54,910 nt of DNA from an uncultured Clostridium sp. (GTDB lineage Bacteria; Bacillota; Clostridia; TANB77; CAG-508), in NCBI GenBank assembly GCA_946404215.1, contig CAMJCT010000009.1:1-54910 (forward strand), read 5' to 3'. Below, piece by piece: positions 45,506 to 53,622 of this stretch. A program made the position numbers and the translations under genes. Under the pieces are notes generated by a model. It searched no databases, had not been told where the DNA came from, and was given only the letters and a program-made list of their open reading frames with translations. Positions within the stretch are counted from its first letter, which is position 1, and each line of letters starts with the position of its first letter.

Positions 45506-46108
45506 TTATCCATTAGCCTCTATTATTTCTTCTGTATTATTAATTTCCTCTGTATTATTAATTTCTTCTTTATTCTTTTCTTCTTCTTTTTTTTCAGTTT
45601 CTATATGTTCTAATTTTTCTTCTTTTTTATTATCGCTCTCTATTACATCATTTTTTCCGTCATTTTCTTCTTTATTATTTTTTCCTTTTATACTTTCAGC
45701 TATTCTTTCTTTGTCAATTCTTTTATTAATATCATTATTTTTCTTTGTACTTTCTTCCTTTATCTTTTCTATATTATTTTCTAATTCTTTGCTGTCCAAT
45801 TTTCTTGATTCATTTTTTATATTTAAAATTGGAATATTTGCATATAAAGCAGGTGCTCCATTTGTACCATCTGAATTTTCCTTATTTGTAAGTCTTACAT
45901 CTATAGCTTCTTCATCTACATCTATATATTTTTTTATTACCTCTATTATTTCTTGTTTCATAAGTTCCAAAAAGTCTGCTGATACATTTGCTCTATCTTG
46001 CATTAAAACTAAATGTAATCTTTCTTTAGCTGCTTCTTTTGAACTCGCATTAGTCTTATTTTCTTTTTTATTAAATTTCTTTAAAAATTTTGCTAAGTTC
46101 TCAAACAT
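45506..46108 (-). CDS. minE: Cell division topological factor MinE with long charged tail
   Basis: MinE drives release of MinD from the membrane. Residues 1 to about 100 match the family (LHLVLMQDRANVSADFLELMKQ, then IIEVIKKYIDVDEEA and a beta strand). The remaining about 100 residues are a low-complexity Lys/Glu/Asn tail, probably disordered, unlike the usual 85-90-aa protein. It follows minD by 25 nt and precedes rodA by 51 nt. Confidence 0.9.
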   Translation of the reverse strand: MFENLAKFLKKFNKKENKTNASSKEAAKERLHLVLMQDRANVSADFLELMKQEIIEVIKKYIDVDEEAIDVRLTNKENSDGTNGAPALYANIPILNIKNESRKLDSKELENNIEKIKEESTKKNNDINKRIDKERIAESIKGKNNKEENDGKNDVIESDNKKEEKLEHIETEKKEEEKNKEEINNTEEINNTEEIIEANG

Positions 46109-46133
46109 TATTCTACATTACCCCCGACCATTT

Positions 46134-46925
46134 CTATTTTTTTAGTATTCTTTTTATTTTTGCAAAAAAACCTTTTTCTCTACCAGGAATTGTGACTTCT
46201 ATCTTTTCTCCTAACACTCTTTTTGCAATTTCAATATAAGCTTTCCCTGAAGGAGCTTTTTTATTTTGAATTACAGGTTCACCTTTATTTGTTTGTGTAA
46301 TTATATATTCATCATCTGGCACAACGCCTATAAGATCTATAGATAATAAATCTACAATATCATCTACATCCATCATTTCACCCTTTTTTACCATATTAGG
46401 TCTTATTCTGTTAATAACCAATTCTGGATTTTTTATTTCTGATGATTCCAAAAGTCCTATAATTCTATCTGCATCACGAATAGCAGATATTTCTGCAGTT
46501 GTAACAACTATTGCCCTATTTGCACCAGCAATAGCGTTTTTAAATCCTTGTTCTATTCCAGCAGGACAATCTATTAAAATATAATCGAAACCTTCTTTTA
46601 ATTTATTAACTAAATTTCTCATCTGTTCTTCATTTACTGCACTTTTATCTCTTGTTTGAGCAGCTGGCAATAGGTAAAGTTCTTTAAACCTTTTATCTTT
46701 AATTAGTGCTTGTCTTAATTTGCATTTTTCTTCAACAACATCAACAATATCATATACAATCCTGTTTTCAAGTCCCATAACAACATCTAAATTTCTTAAA
46801 CCAATATCAGTATCTATTAATACTACCTTTTTACCTTCTAGAGCTAAACTAGAACCCAAATTTGCTGTTGTTGTTGTTTTACCTACTCCGCCTTTTCCTG
46901 ATGTAATTACGATTACTTCTCCCAT
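46134..46925 (-). CDS. minD: Septum site-determining ATPase MinD
   Basis: Membrane-binding ATPase positioning the septum. The 263-aa protein begins with the deviant Walker A motif GKGGVGKTTTTANLG, contains DTDIGLRNLDVVMGLENR and the switch DCPAGIEQGF, and ends with an amphipathic, basic helix (GFFAKIKRILKK) for membrane binding. minC is not present upstream; the next gene is unrelated. AAGGAGG lies 7 nt before the ATG. Confidence 0.95.
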   Translation of the reverse strand: MGEVIVITSGKGGVGKTTTTANLGSSLALEGKKVVLIDTDIGLRNLDVVMGLENRIVYDIVDVVEEKCKLRQALIKDKRFKELYLLPAAQTRDKSAVNEEQMRNLVNKLKEGFDYILIDCPAGIEQGFKNAIAGANRAIVVTTAEISAIRDADRIIGLLESSEIKNPELVINRIRPNMVKKGEMMDVDDIVDLLSIDLIGVVPDDEYIITQTNKGEPVIQNKKAPSGKAYIEIAKRVLGEKIEVTIPGREKGFFAKIKRILKK

Positions 46926-47052
46926 ATTCTTCCTCCTTCGGATTTAAACACCTATTTAACGCTTATATAATATAACGAAAACGTCAAAAAGTCAATTAAT
47001 TTTACAGTAAAATAACAAAAACATTTCTAAAATATTACAATTTGTTTACAAA

Positions 47053-47073
47053 AATGAGTTTTTCCGTCGGAAA
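47053..47073. other. Short palindrome between minD and the pilin/FGE gene
   Basis: TTTCCGTCGGAAA is a small near-perfect palindrome in the minus-strand untranslated region past the pilin-FGE fusion gene and upstream of minD. It has no U-tract. Possibly a protein-binding site; unproven. Confidence 0.25.
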
Positions 47074-47085
47074 TAAGTGCTTTAG

Positions 47086-48570
47086 CTAGTATAATGCTAC
47101 TCTAAAACCTGTATATTGTGTTTTTTCATCTATATTTTCCTGACTTCTAGAAGAACAATATTTTTGCCCTTCTCCACTATTAAAACATCCACCTCTTGTA
47201 CAAGAAGCATTTTCCGTATTTGCTGTATACTCTAATGTCCACTCTTTTACATTACCTGCAAAATCATATATATTTAATAGTTTATATTGTTCGTTTGAAC
47301 CAGTTGTTCTTAATGTTCCTCCATAACTACCCCAATTTGAAGAGTCTTCATTAATCTCATATCTTATCTTGTCAGATTTATTTTCAATAAACTTACAAAC
47401 TAAGTCCCACTGAATTCCAAACATCAAATTGCTTTTAAAATCTCCTGATTCAGCATCTGAAATAACATCTTGTGAAGCCATTTCCGCATCAGCACAAGTA
47501 ATATAATTATATGTATACTTTCCTGTTTGACTAAAAGGTGTTGGTCTGGTATTACTATTGCTATTTCTTTGATTTCCTATTCCTGCTTCATATTGAGCAA
47601 TCCAGAAACCTCCATTATCATAAATACTTGAATACATACTATTTCTTAATGCAACATATTGGTCATAACTTAAACCACATCCATTTGTTAAACCTTTCTG
47701 ACCTGCAGTCAAATTATTTGTATTTTCAGTTACTAATGTACTTCCATCCATAGCATACCATATATCTTTATATAAATCATATTTACCCTTATAAAAATCT
47801 GTATAATTTTCTAAATCTATTTTTATATTTTCATAATCTGTTTTGGAAGTTGCTCTTTGAAAAACCCCCTTTGGCACTTCTATCCATATGTATGTATCAT
47901 TGGTTTGAGAATTTTTTATGACAAGCCCTTCATTCACAGTGTTTTTACCTAATTCATTGCAAACCTGAAACCCTTTAGGTACAACGACACAATCATTGTT
48001 TTTATCTTTATATATACCTTTTTTATCATAGGTAGGTGTCCATTTCATCATTGAACTCTCATTAATTAAATTAAAATCTACAGTGTCTTTATCCGCTTCT
48101 TCATAATCTGTATAAAAGATTTCATCATCAACTCTTACACCTTTGACATAAAAAATATTATGAGTTGTCTCATTTATAATATATAAGTCAGTAAGTCCAT
48201 TTATTTGTGTCTGTGACCACCCTTGTTGTATCTTTTCATAATCCCTTCCATAATTTAGAGTTAGATTTTCTAAGGCTTTTAAATCTATAACATAAAAATC
48301 CCCCGTATCTAATACACCTATTATAGAAGTAAGATTACTAAGATTTGTATATTGGTTTTTTGCTGGTATTTCGCCATTTTGAGCATAATATGAAGATATT
48401 TTTTCTCTTAAATTACTTATATCATTTTGCATGTTTTTTAAATTACCAACCCTAATATTATCCATTAAATTGTATAGCAGCATATTAGATATTAGAATTA
48501 TTATAACCACTGTTATACTAAGTGAAACTAATGTAATACCCTTTGAATTTGCAAATTTATTTTTCATCAT
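47086..48570 (-). CDS. Type IV pilin-like/FGE-sulfatase-domain fusion protein
   Basis: A 494-aa protein. The N-terminus is a prepilin-type leader and helix (KGITLVSLSITVVIIILIS, residues about 10-35) with coiled coil. A middle region is unclear, then a C-terminal formylglycine-generating-enzyme (SUMF1)-like domain from about residue 200: FWIAQYEAG, QWDLVCKFIENK, NIYDFAGNVKEWTLEY, a TRGG motif and final GFRVALY. The catalytic Cys pair of true FGE is not evident, so the domain probably serves as a C-type-lectin-like binding fold, as in variable proteins of diversity-generating retroelements. No reverse transcriptase is nearby. It likely sits on the cell surface. Confidence 0.78.
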   Translation of the reverse strand: MMKNKFANSKGITLVSLSITVVIIILISNMLLYNLMDNIRVGNLKNMQNDISNLREKISSYYAQNGEIPAKNQYTNLSNLTSIIGVLDTGDFYVIDLKALENLTLNYGRDYEKIQQGWSQTQINGLTDLYIINETTHNIFYVKGVRVDDEIFYTDYEEADKDTVDFNLINESSMMKWTPTYDKKGIYKDKNNDCVVVPKGFQVCNELGKNTVNEGLVIKNSQTNDTYIWIEVPKGVFQRATSKTDYENIKIDLENYTDFYKGKYDLYKDIWYAMDGSTLVTENTNNLTAGQKGLTNGCGLSYDQYVALRNSMYSSIYDNGGFWIAQYEAGIGNQRNSNSNTRPTPFSQTGKYTYNYITCADAEMASQDVISDAESGDFKSNLMFGIQWDLVCKFIENKSDKIRYEINEDSSNWGSYGGTLRTTGSNEQYKLLNIYDFAGNVKEWTLEYTANTENASCTRGGCFNSGEGQKYCSSRSQENIDEKTQYTGFRVALY

Positions 48571-48638
48571 TTGAATTCTCCTTTAAATTAACTCTTTTTT
48601 ACTCAATCATTAACACATTTACTTTCAATATTAGTTTA

Positions 48639-49307
48639 CTATTTATTCGACTTTATTTCAATAGTTTTTTCTACCAATTTATAAATTTTCTTTCTTCTTC
48701 TATATATTAAATCCTCTTTAAGATATATCACCCACAAAAAAATAACAATTAAAAAAATAGAAATATTTTTAAACGCATAAACTATTATACTTGAAGAAAT
48801 AGTTATTAACATCAAAACAGCAAATGAAATATTGTTTATCATTTGCTCTGACTTAAATTTTCCAAATAATATGTATAAAATTGAATTTAAAATTCTTCCT
48901 CCATCTAAAGGGTAAATAGGTAGTAAATTAAATATCATTAATAACAAATTGCAATATATAATAATCATATTTGATACAATTTCTAAGTTTAAATTTAATG
49001 CCAAAACAACTATAATAAAATTAGTTAATGGTCCTGCAAGTGCAACTATTATTTTTTTCACTTCAAAAATATTACCAAATTTAACCTTATAATTATAATC
49101 TTTTGGTAGTACCCTAAAAGAAATAGAAATTCCTAAAGGCATAATCTCAAGTTTATCTGGCTTCATACCCAATAAAATTCCTGCTAATAAGTGTCCTAAC
49201 TCATGGATAAATGCAAATAACATTAAAATTGCATATATATGTATCTGTTTCGTAATATAAAACAACAATAAAAATAAAAAAATCTTTAAATCTATTTTAA
49301 ATCTCAT
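48639..49307 (-). CDS. spoIVFB: Site-2-type intramembrane metalloprotease (SpoIVFB-like)
   Basis: A 222-aa multi-spanning M50 protease. The zinc motif HELGH lies in the first helices (FAFIHELGHLLAG) and the second ligand motif NLLPIYPLDGGRI in a later one. SpoIVFB cleaves pro-sigma-K in the mother cell during sporulation, and the size and order fit. The upstream M23 protein (next entry) sits where spoIVFA is found in Bacillus, so the pair is called SpoIVFA-SpoIVFB. No sigK is in the window. Confidence 0.85.
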   Translation of the reverse strand: MRFKIDLKIFLFLLLFYITKQIHIYAILMLFAFIHELGHLLAGILLGMKPDKLEIMPLGISISFRVLPKDYNYKVKFGNIFEVKKIIVALAGPLTNFIIVVLALNLNLEIVSNMIIIYCNLLLMIFNLLPIYPLDGGRILNSILYILFGKFKSEQMINNISFAVLMLITISSSIIVYAFKNISIFLIVIFLWVIYLKEDLIYRRRKKIYKLVEKTIEIKSNK

Positions 49308-49380
49308 ATTTATAAAACCAACCTCTAATAACTCATTCTATATTGAAATTAAAATCTCAAAAAATAACTATTTGAATTTC

Positions 49381-50236
49381 TTATAATTCTAATATTTTTT
49401 CTGGATCTACAACCCTTTCTGCCATCCTTATTTCAAAGTGTAAATGTGGTCCTGTTGAATTTCCTGTACTACCTACTTCAGCAATTTCTTGCCCTTGAAT
49501 CACCTTTTCTCCCTGTTTTACATATAATTCATTACAATGCGCATATATTATACTTACTTCTCCTATTTGAATTTTTAAATGTTTTCCGATAATCACCTTC
49601 ATTCGAAGCAAGTACAACTTCTCCATCAGTTGCAGATTTTATCTTCGTACCAAGATTTGCAGCTATGTCTGTTCCTGTATGATTCTTAGGGACATTCCCT
49701 GTTGCAGTCTCTCTGCTTCCAAACTTAGAACTTACAACACCTTCAATTGGTTTTATAAAACTAGTAATACTTTTTATGTCACTAATATCTTTATCCTCTT
49801 GAGACATTTTTTCTTTACTTTCACTTATACCTTCAGTTTCATTGTTTCCACTTTCTGTAGTTTCTTCATTCTTACTCTCATTTCTTTCTTCTGCACCATT
49901 TGTAGTATTTGTTTCCTGTTTATATACTAATTGATCTATATTTTTTTGTATTTCTGAATATAGTTCAACAAAATTTGTATCAAACGAAAGAATTTCATTA
50001 ACTTTATTTGAAAAATCTTCTGAAAAAACATACTGGCTGTTATTTATATTGTATATAACTAAATAAATTGCAACACATACCACAATTTGAATTATCATTT
50101 TTTTCAAAAGCTTAATATCTTTTTTATTATTATTTACTGAAACTTTAGCTACATTTTTATTTCCACCTTGTTGCTTTCTTTCATATATTTCCTCAGCTCG
50201 TCTTATTTTTTCTTCTACACTCATAACTCTTTCCAT
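49381..50236 (-). CDS. spoIVFA: M23 peptidase-domain protein (SpoIVFA-like), read through one +1 shift
   Basis: A membrane-anchored LytM/M23 protein of about 284 aa. Membrane helix at about 48-65, a Glu/Asn-rich linker, then an M23 domain with the Zn ligands in NHTGTDIA and HLHFEI and the GSTGNSTGPHLHF box. The frame breaks at the CGG at 49588 (codon 217): skipping C joins NEGDY to GKHLKIQIGEVSIIYAH, the GYG-like turn of M23 domains. Without the shift it stops after 18 wrong residues. In Bacillus, SpoIVFA tethers and inhibits SpoIVFB; the operon order here is the same. Confidence 0.85.
49586..49588 (-). other. Recoding site: in-frame CGG, +1 shift to GGA (spoIVFA-like)
   Basis: In frame the mRNA reads GAT TAT CGG AAA. 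Dropping the C gives GAT TAT GGA AAA CAT TTA, the conserved YGK turn before the M23 catalytic strand. Codon 217. Confidence 0.85.
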
Positions 50237-50304
50237 AATAAAAACACCTCTTCCTTAGTTTCTTATAAACTATATGATTGGAAAAAGTGTTTTATTACTT
50301 TATT

Positions 50305-50649
50305 TTAAATCCTTAATAATATTATTGTTTCTATAAACGCAATTAAACTTACAATACATGAATATGCCTTTAACCTCTTAAATTTATTGCTATTGTTTTT
50401 TCTATTTTTTAACTGCTTATCCTGATTTTCAATCCTACATAAATAATCAGAAACCAGCATTTCAGCCTCTTTTAGTACATAATTACTCTCTATTCCTTTT
50501 TTAGACATTTTATTTTCATTTTTGTATTCCTCTACTTTAACTAACTTTCTAATATTCTTATTAGATTTTAAAACAACAATTGCCTCCTCTACCAAATTTG
50601 AAGGTAAATTTTTTAATATTACAATATTTTTTAAATTTGTTTCTTTCAT
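50305..50649 (-). CDS. Small tail-anchored hypothetical protein
   Basis: A 114-aa protein: a basic, helical soluble part (about 1-88) rich in Lys, Glu and Asn, then one hydrophobic helix at the very C-terminus (LKAYSCIVSLIAFIETIILL), suggesting a tail anchor with the bulk in the cytoplasm. No family recognised. ATG at 50649 has GAGGAGG 9 nt upstream; a TTG six codons earlier lies in the Shine-Dalgarno. It sits between spo0A and the spoIVFA-like gene, all on the minus strand, so a sporulation-related role is possible but only inferred. Confidence 0.65.
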   Translation of the reverse strand: MKETNLKNIVILKNLPSNLVEEAIVVLKSNKNIRKLVKVEEYKNENKMSKKGIESNYVLKEAEMLVSDYLCRIENQDKQLKNRKNNSNKFKRLKAYSCIVSLIAFIETIILLRI

Positions 50650-50717
50650 GTCTGTATTCCTCCTCAAATTATGTATTTATAATAGTTTTAACAATAATTT
50701 GAAGATTATACATTTGA

Positions 50718-51539
50718 CTATGCACTTTTAAGCTCTAACCTAAGTTTATCTGCAATCATTGCAATAAATTCACTGTTTGTTGGCTTTCCTTTTGCTGCTG
50801 AAATTGTATAGCCAAAAATATTTTCAACAACAGATTGTTCACCTCTTCCCCATGCTACCTCTATTGCATGACGAATTGCACGTTCAACTCTTGAAGGTGT
50901 GGTACTGAATTTTAAGGCTATCTGAGGATATAGACTTTTTGTAATTTGATTAATTACATCTATATCATTTACAACCATTATAATTGCTTCTCTTAAATAT
51001 TGATATCCCTTAATATGTGCTGGAACTCCGACCTCATGTATAATATTTGTAACCAAAGCTTCAAGATTTTCTTCTTTTTTCGAATCATTACTTGAAATTG
51101 CTATATATGGCTGCCTTTGTTCTCTGGTAATTAAATTACTTGTAGTCTTGTTTTCTGGTTTAAAGAATTTAATTTCTCTTATTCTTTTTATTAATAACTC
51201 TATATCAAATGGTTTAACTATGTAATACTCTGCGCCTAAATTTATGGCCTTTTGTGTAATTTTATCTTGTCCAACCGCAGATAACATAATACATATAGGT
51301 TTTTTTTCTATCCTTAACATATTTAATTTTTCTAATACTCCCAAACCATCTAAATGTGGCATAATCACATCAAGTAACACAATATCTGGTGTTGTAGTAG
51401 CTAACATATCAATTGCTTCGTTTCCATCTCTTGCAATTGCAATAACCTCCATATCATCTTGACTATTAATATAAGAAGATAATGTATGACTAAAATCTTG
51501 ATTATCATCCGCTATTAGTATGCTTATTTTTTCTTTCAT
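50718..51539 (-). CDS. spo0A: Sporulation master regulator Spo0A
   Basis: The 273-aa protein has a receiver domain (DDNQDF; phospho-acceptor Asp57 in [13 protein letters not shown]; Thr/Ser and Lys in YYIVKPFD) and the distinctive Spo0A C-terminal DNA-binding domain ([40 protein letters not shown]). When phosphorylated it activates sporulation genes and represses abrB-like genes. This makes the organism a candidate spore former. The TATAAT-type promoter upstream lies in a perfect palindrome. Confidence 0.97.
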   Translation of the reverse strand: MKEKISILIADDNQDFSHTLSSYINSQDDMEVIAIARDGNEAIDMLATTTPDIVLLDVIMPHLDGLGVLEKLNMLRIEKKPICIMLSAVGQDKITQKAINLGAEYYIVKPFDIELLIKRIREIKFFKPENKTTSNLITREQRQPYIAISSNDSKKEENLEALVTNIIHEVGVPAHIKGYQYLREAIIMVVNDIDVINQITKSLYPQIALKFSTTPSRVERAIRHAIEVAWGRGEQSVVENIFGYTISAAKGKPTNSEFIAMIADKLRLELKSA

Positions 51540-51579
51540 TTTTCCCTCCTATTTTCTATGTAATTTTTTTACAATTTGC

Positions 51580-51608
51580 ATTATAATGCTAAATTTTAGG
51601 AAAGGCAA
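51580..51608 (-). promoter_or_regulatory. Promoter of spo0A
   Basis: TTGCCT (51608-51603) and TATAAT (51585-51580) on the minus strand are 17 bp apart. The -10 is centred in the perfect 12-bp palindrome GCATTATAATGC. Start about 35 nt from the spo0A ATG. Confidence 0.6.
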
Positions 51609-51653
51609 TACTAATTGGGATTTTTTTCCATTTGTTTTGTGAAACCGCCATTT

Positions 51654-52286
51654 TTATATACTTTTATTTATATATTTTTTGGATATTCTCTTAAATGTTT
51701 TTAAATTAATCTTTTTTAATTCAAAATCCTCCACCATTTTATTGATTCTTACTGTTTCTGCATTTAATATACATACAATACTTTCGAGATATTTAACATC
51801 AACTATTGAAATTTCATTATTTTTACAATAGTACTTAAATTCCTCAAATTCACAATATTCTATTGTAACTTCTAATTCCTCACCTAAGCACATCTTAACT
51901 AAATTAGCATTTTCAATTGCAGAAATTAGGCAATCAGAATATGCTCTAATAAGACCCCCTGTACCTAACAATATTCCTCCAAAATATCTAGTTACTATAA
52001 TAAGCACATTTGCAAGATTATTTTTTTGTAAAATATTTAACATTGGTGCACCAGCAGTTCCAGAAGGCTCTCCATCGTCACTGAATTTCTCTTTTATATT
52101 GTTTTTTTGCACTATTCTATATGCAATACAATTATGCCTTGCATCATGGTACCTTTTTCTAGTCTCTTTAATAATATTTTCCGCTTCCTCCACACTCTCC
52201 ACATAAAAAAGATTTGCAATAAACTTAGACTTTTTTTCCACTATTTCAGCTTGTACATTTTCATTTATTGTAATAAATTCATTCAT
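51654..52286 (-). CDS. YigZ/IMPACT-family protein
   Basis: A 210-aa protein of the UPF0029/IMPACT family: KSKFIANLFYVESVEEAENII, RYHDARHNCIAYR, DDGEPSGTAGAPML and the VTRYFGGILLGTGGLIRAYSD motif. Members bind ribosomes or RNA; the exact role in bacteria is unknown (YigZ in E. coli, YvyE in Bacillus). It is transcribed between the BaiN-type gene and spo0A, all minus. Confidence 0.92.
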   Translation of the reverse strand: MNEFITINENVQAEIVEKKSKFIANLFYVESVEEAENIIKETRKRYHDARHNCIAYRIVQKNNIKEKFSDDGEPSGTAGAPMLNILQKNNLANVLIIVTRYFGGILLGTGGLIRAYSDCLISAIENANLVKMCLGEELEVTIEYCEFEEFKYYCKNNEISIVDVKYLESIVCILNAETVRINKMVEDFELKKINLKTFKRISKKYINKSI

Positions 52287-52317
52287 CGTCTTCCCCCAAA
52301 AAATAACTTAATCTTTG

Positions 52318-53571
52318 TTACTGTTTTCCTAGTAATCCTGCTGTATAGCCTGTAGAATAAGCAATTTGCAAGTTAAACCCTCCAGTGTAAGCATCTACAT
52401 CTATAATCTCACCTGCAAAATATAGACCCTCTACCAATTTAGATTGCATTGTTTTTGGATTAATTTCCTTAACATTTATTCCACCGCTTGTTATAATAGC
52501 TTCATCAATTGGTCTAAAATTTTGTATATTTAATTCAAAATTTTTTAACAATTTAACCAAATTTTTTCTTTCATCTTTCCTTATTTCATTTACCCTTTTT
52601 ATTTCATTAATATCGCTTAACCTTATTATAACTGGAATTAATTTATGCGGTAACAACTTGTCCAAACAATTCTTGAATGTTTTATTTTTACATTCATCAA
52701 AATCCCTTAAAATTCTTTCATCTAGCTTTTCATATGTTAAAGCAGGTTTAAAATCTATCCTTAAAGAAATTTTTTTATTTAAAAATTTTTCTTTAATATT
52801 TCTTTCCCTGACTAGATGTGAAGAGCTACTTAAAATAGTTGGTCCAGATACACCAAAATGAGTAAACAACATTTCACCAAAATCTTCATACAATATTTTA
52901 TTTTTATCTTTATCAATTAACTTTACTGAAACATTTCTTAAACTCAATCCTTGTAAACTTTTACATATTTCTTTTTCATATATTTCTAAAGGTACTAATG
53001 ATGGTTCTATATGAGTAATTGTATGCCCTAGTTCTTTTGCAATATAATAGCCATCACCTGTTGAACCTGTAAGTGGATAACTTTTCCCTCCTGTTGCTAA
53101 AATGACTTTATCTGCTTTTATAATGCATTTGTCCGTTTGTACTCCAACAACCTTATCATTTTCAACTATTATCTTCTTAACTTTTGTATTATACTTTATT
53201 TCTACATTTAATTTCTTTAACTTTTTTATAAAACACTCCAATACATCTTTAGACTTGTCTGTAATTGGAAATACTCTATTACCTCTCTCTTCTTTAACCT
53301 CAAGTCCTTCATCTTTTAGAAATTCAATAATATCTTTATTAGTAAAATTTTTAAAAGCACTATACAAAAACATACCATTACCCGGTATATTACTCATAAA
53401 ATCTTCCATATTCAAAGAAGATGTTATATTACATCTTCCCTTTCCTGTTATTAATAACTTTCTTCCTAATGATTCCATTTTCTCTAGCAAAATTACCTTA
53501 TTACCATTTTCACTAGCAGTTATGGCAGCCATCATTCCAGCAGGACCTCCGCCTATAACTAAAACATTCAT
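52318..53571 (-). CDS. BaiN/HI0933-family NAD(P)/FAD-dependent oxidoreductase
   Basis: A 417-aa flavoprotein: FAD-binding Rossmann motif VIGGGPAGMMAAITA, LEKMESLGRKLLITGKGRCN, a central ATGGKSYPLTGSTGDGY and the C-terminal INVKEINPKTMQSK and LYFAGEIIDVDAYTGGFNLQIA. The family (YhiN, BaiN) includes bile-acid reductases but most members' substrates are unknown; no bile-acid gene cluster is seen here. All motifs are intact. Confidence 0.9.
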   Translation of the reverse strand: MNVLVIGGGPAGMMAAITASENGNKVILLEKMESLGRKLLITGKGRCNITSSLNMEDFMSNIPGNGMFLYSAFKNFTNKDIIEFLKDEGLEVKEERGNRVFPITDKSKDVLECFIKKLKKLNVEIKYNTKVKKIIVENDKVVGVQTDKCIIKADKVILATGGKSYPLTGSTGDGYYIAKELGHTITHIEPSLVPLEIYEKEICKSLQGLSLRNVSVKLIDKDKNKILYEDFGEMLFTHFGVSGPTILSSSSHLVRERNIKEKFLNKKISLRIDFKPALTYEKLDERILRDFDECKNKTFKNCLDKLLPHKLIPVIIRLSDINEIKRVNEIRKDERKNLVKLLKNFELNIQNFRPIDEAIITSGGINVKEINPKTMQSKLVEGLYFAGEIIDVDAYTGGFNLQIAYSTGYTAGLLGKQ

Positions 53572-53622
53572 AATTAGATTTATTTCCTTTCTTAATTTGC
53601 TTAAATTTGTTTCACATAACTA

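Noticed and set aside
45303..46145. 280-codon plus-strand ORF opposite minE
   Set aside because: A Ser/Phe-rich shadow of the Lys/Glu-rich minE tail and the rodA start, with no ribosome binding site.
47086..48570. Diversity-generating retroelement target
   Set aside because: The FGE/lectin-like end suggests it, but no reverse transcriptase, template repeat or accessory gene occurs in the window.
21637..49588. Programmed -1 shifting at A/T homopolymers
   Set aside because: No slippery heptamer or downstream pseudoknot was evident at the sites; the needed change is +1 at CGG in every case.
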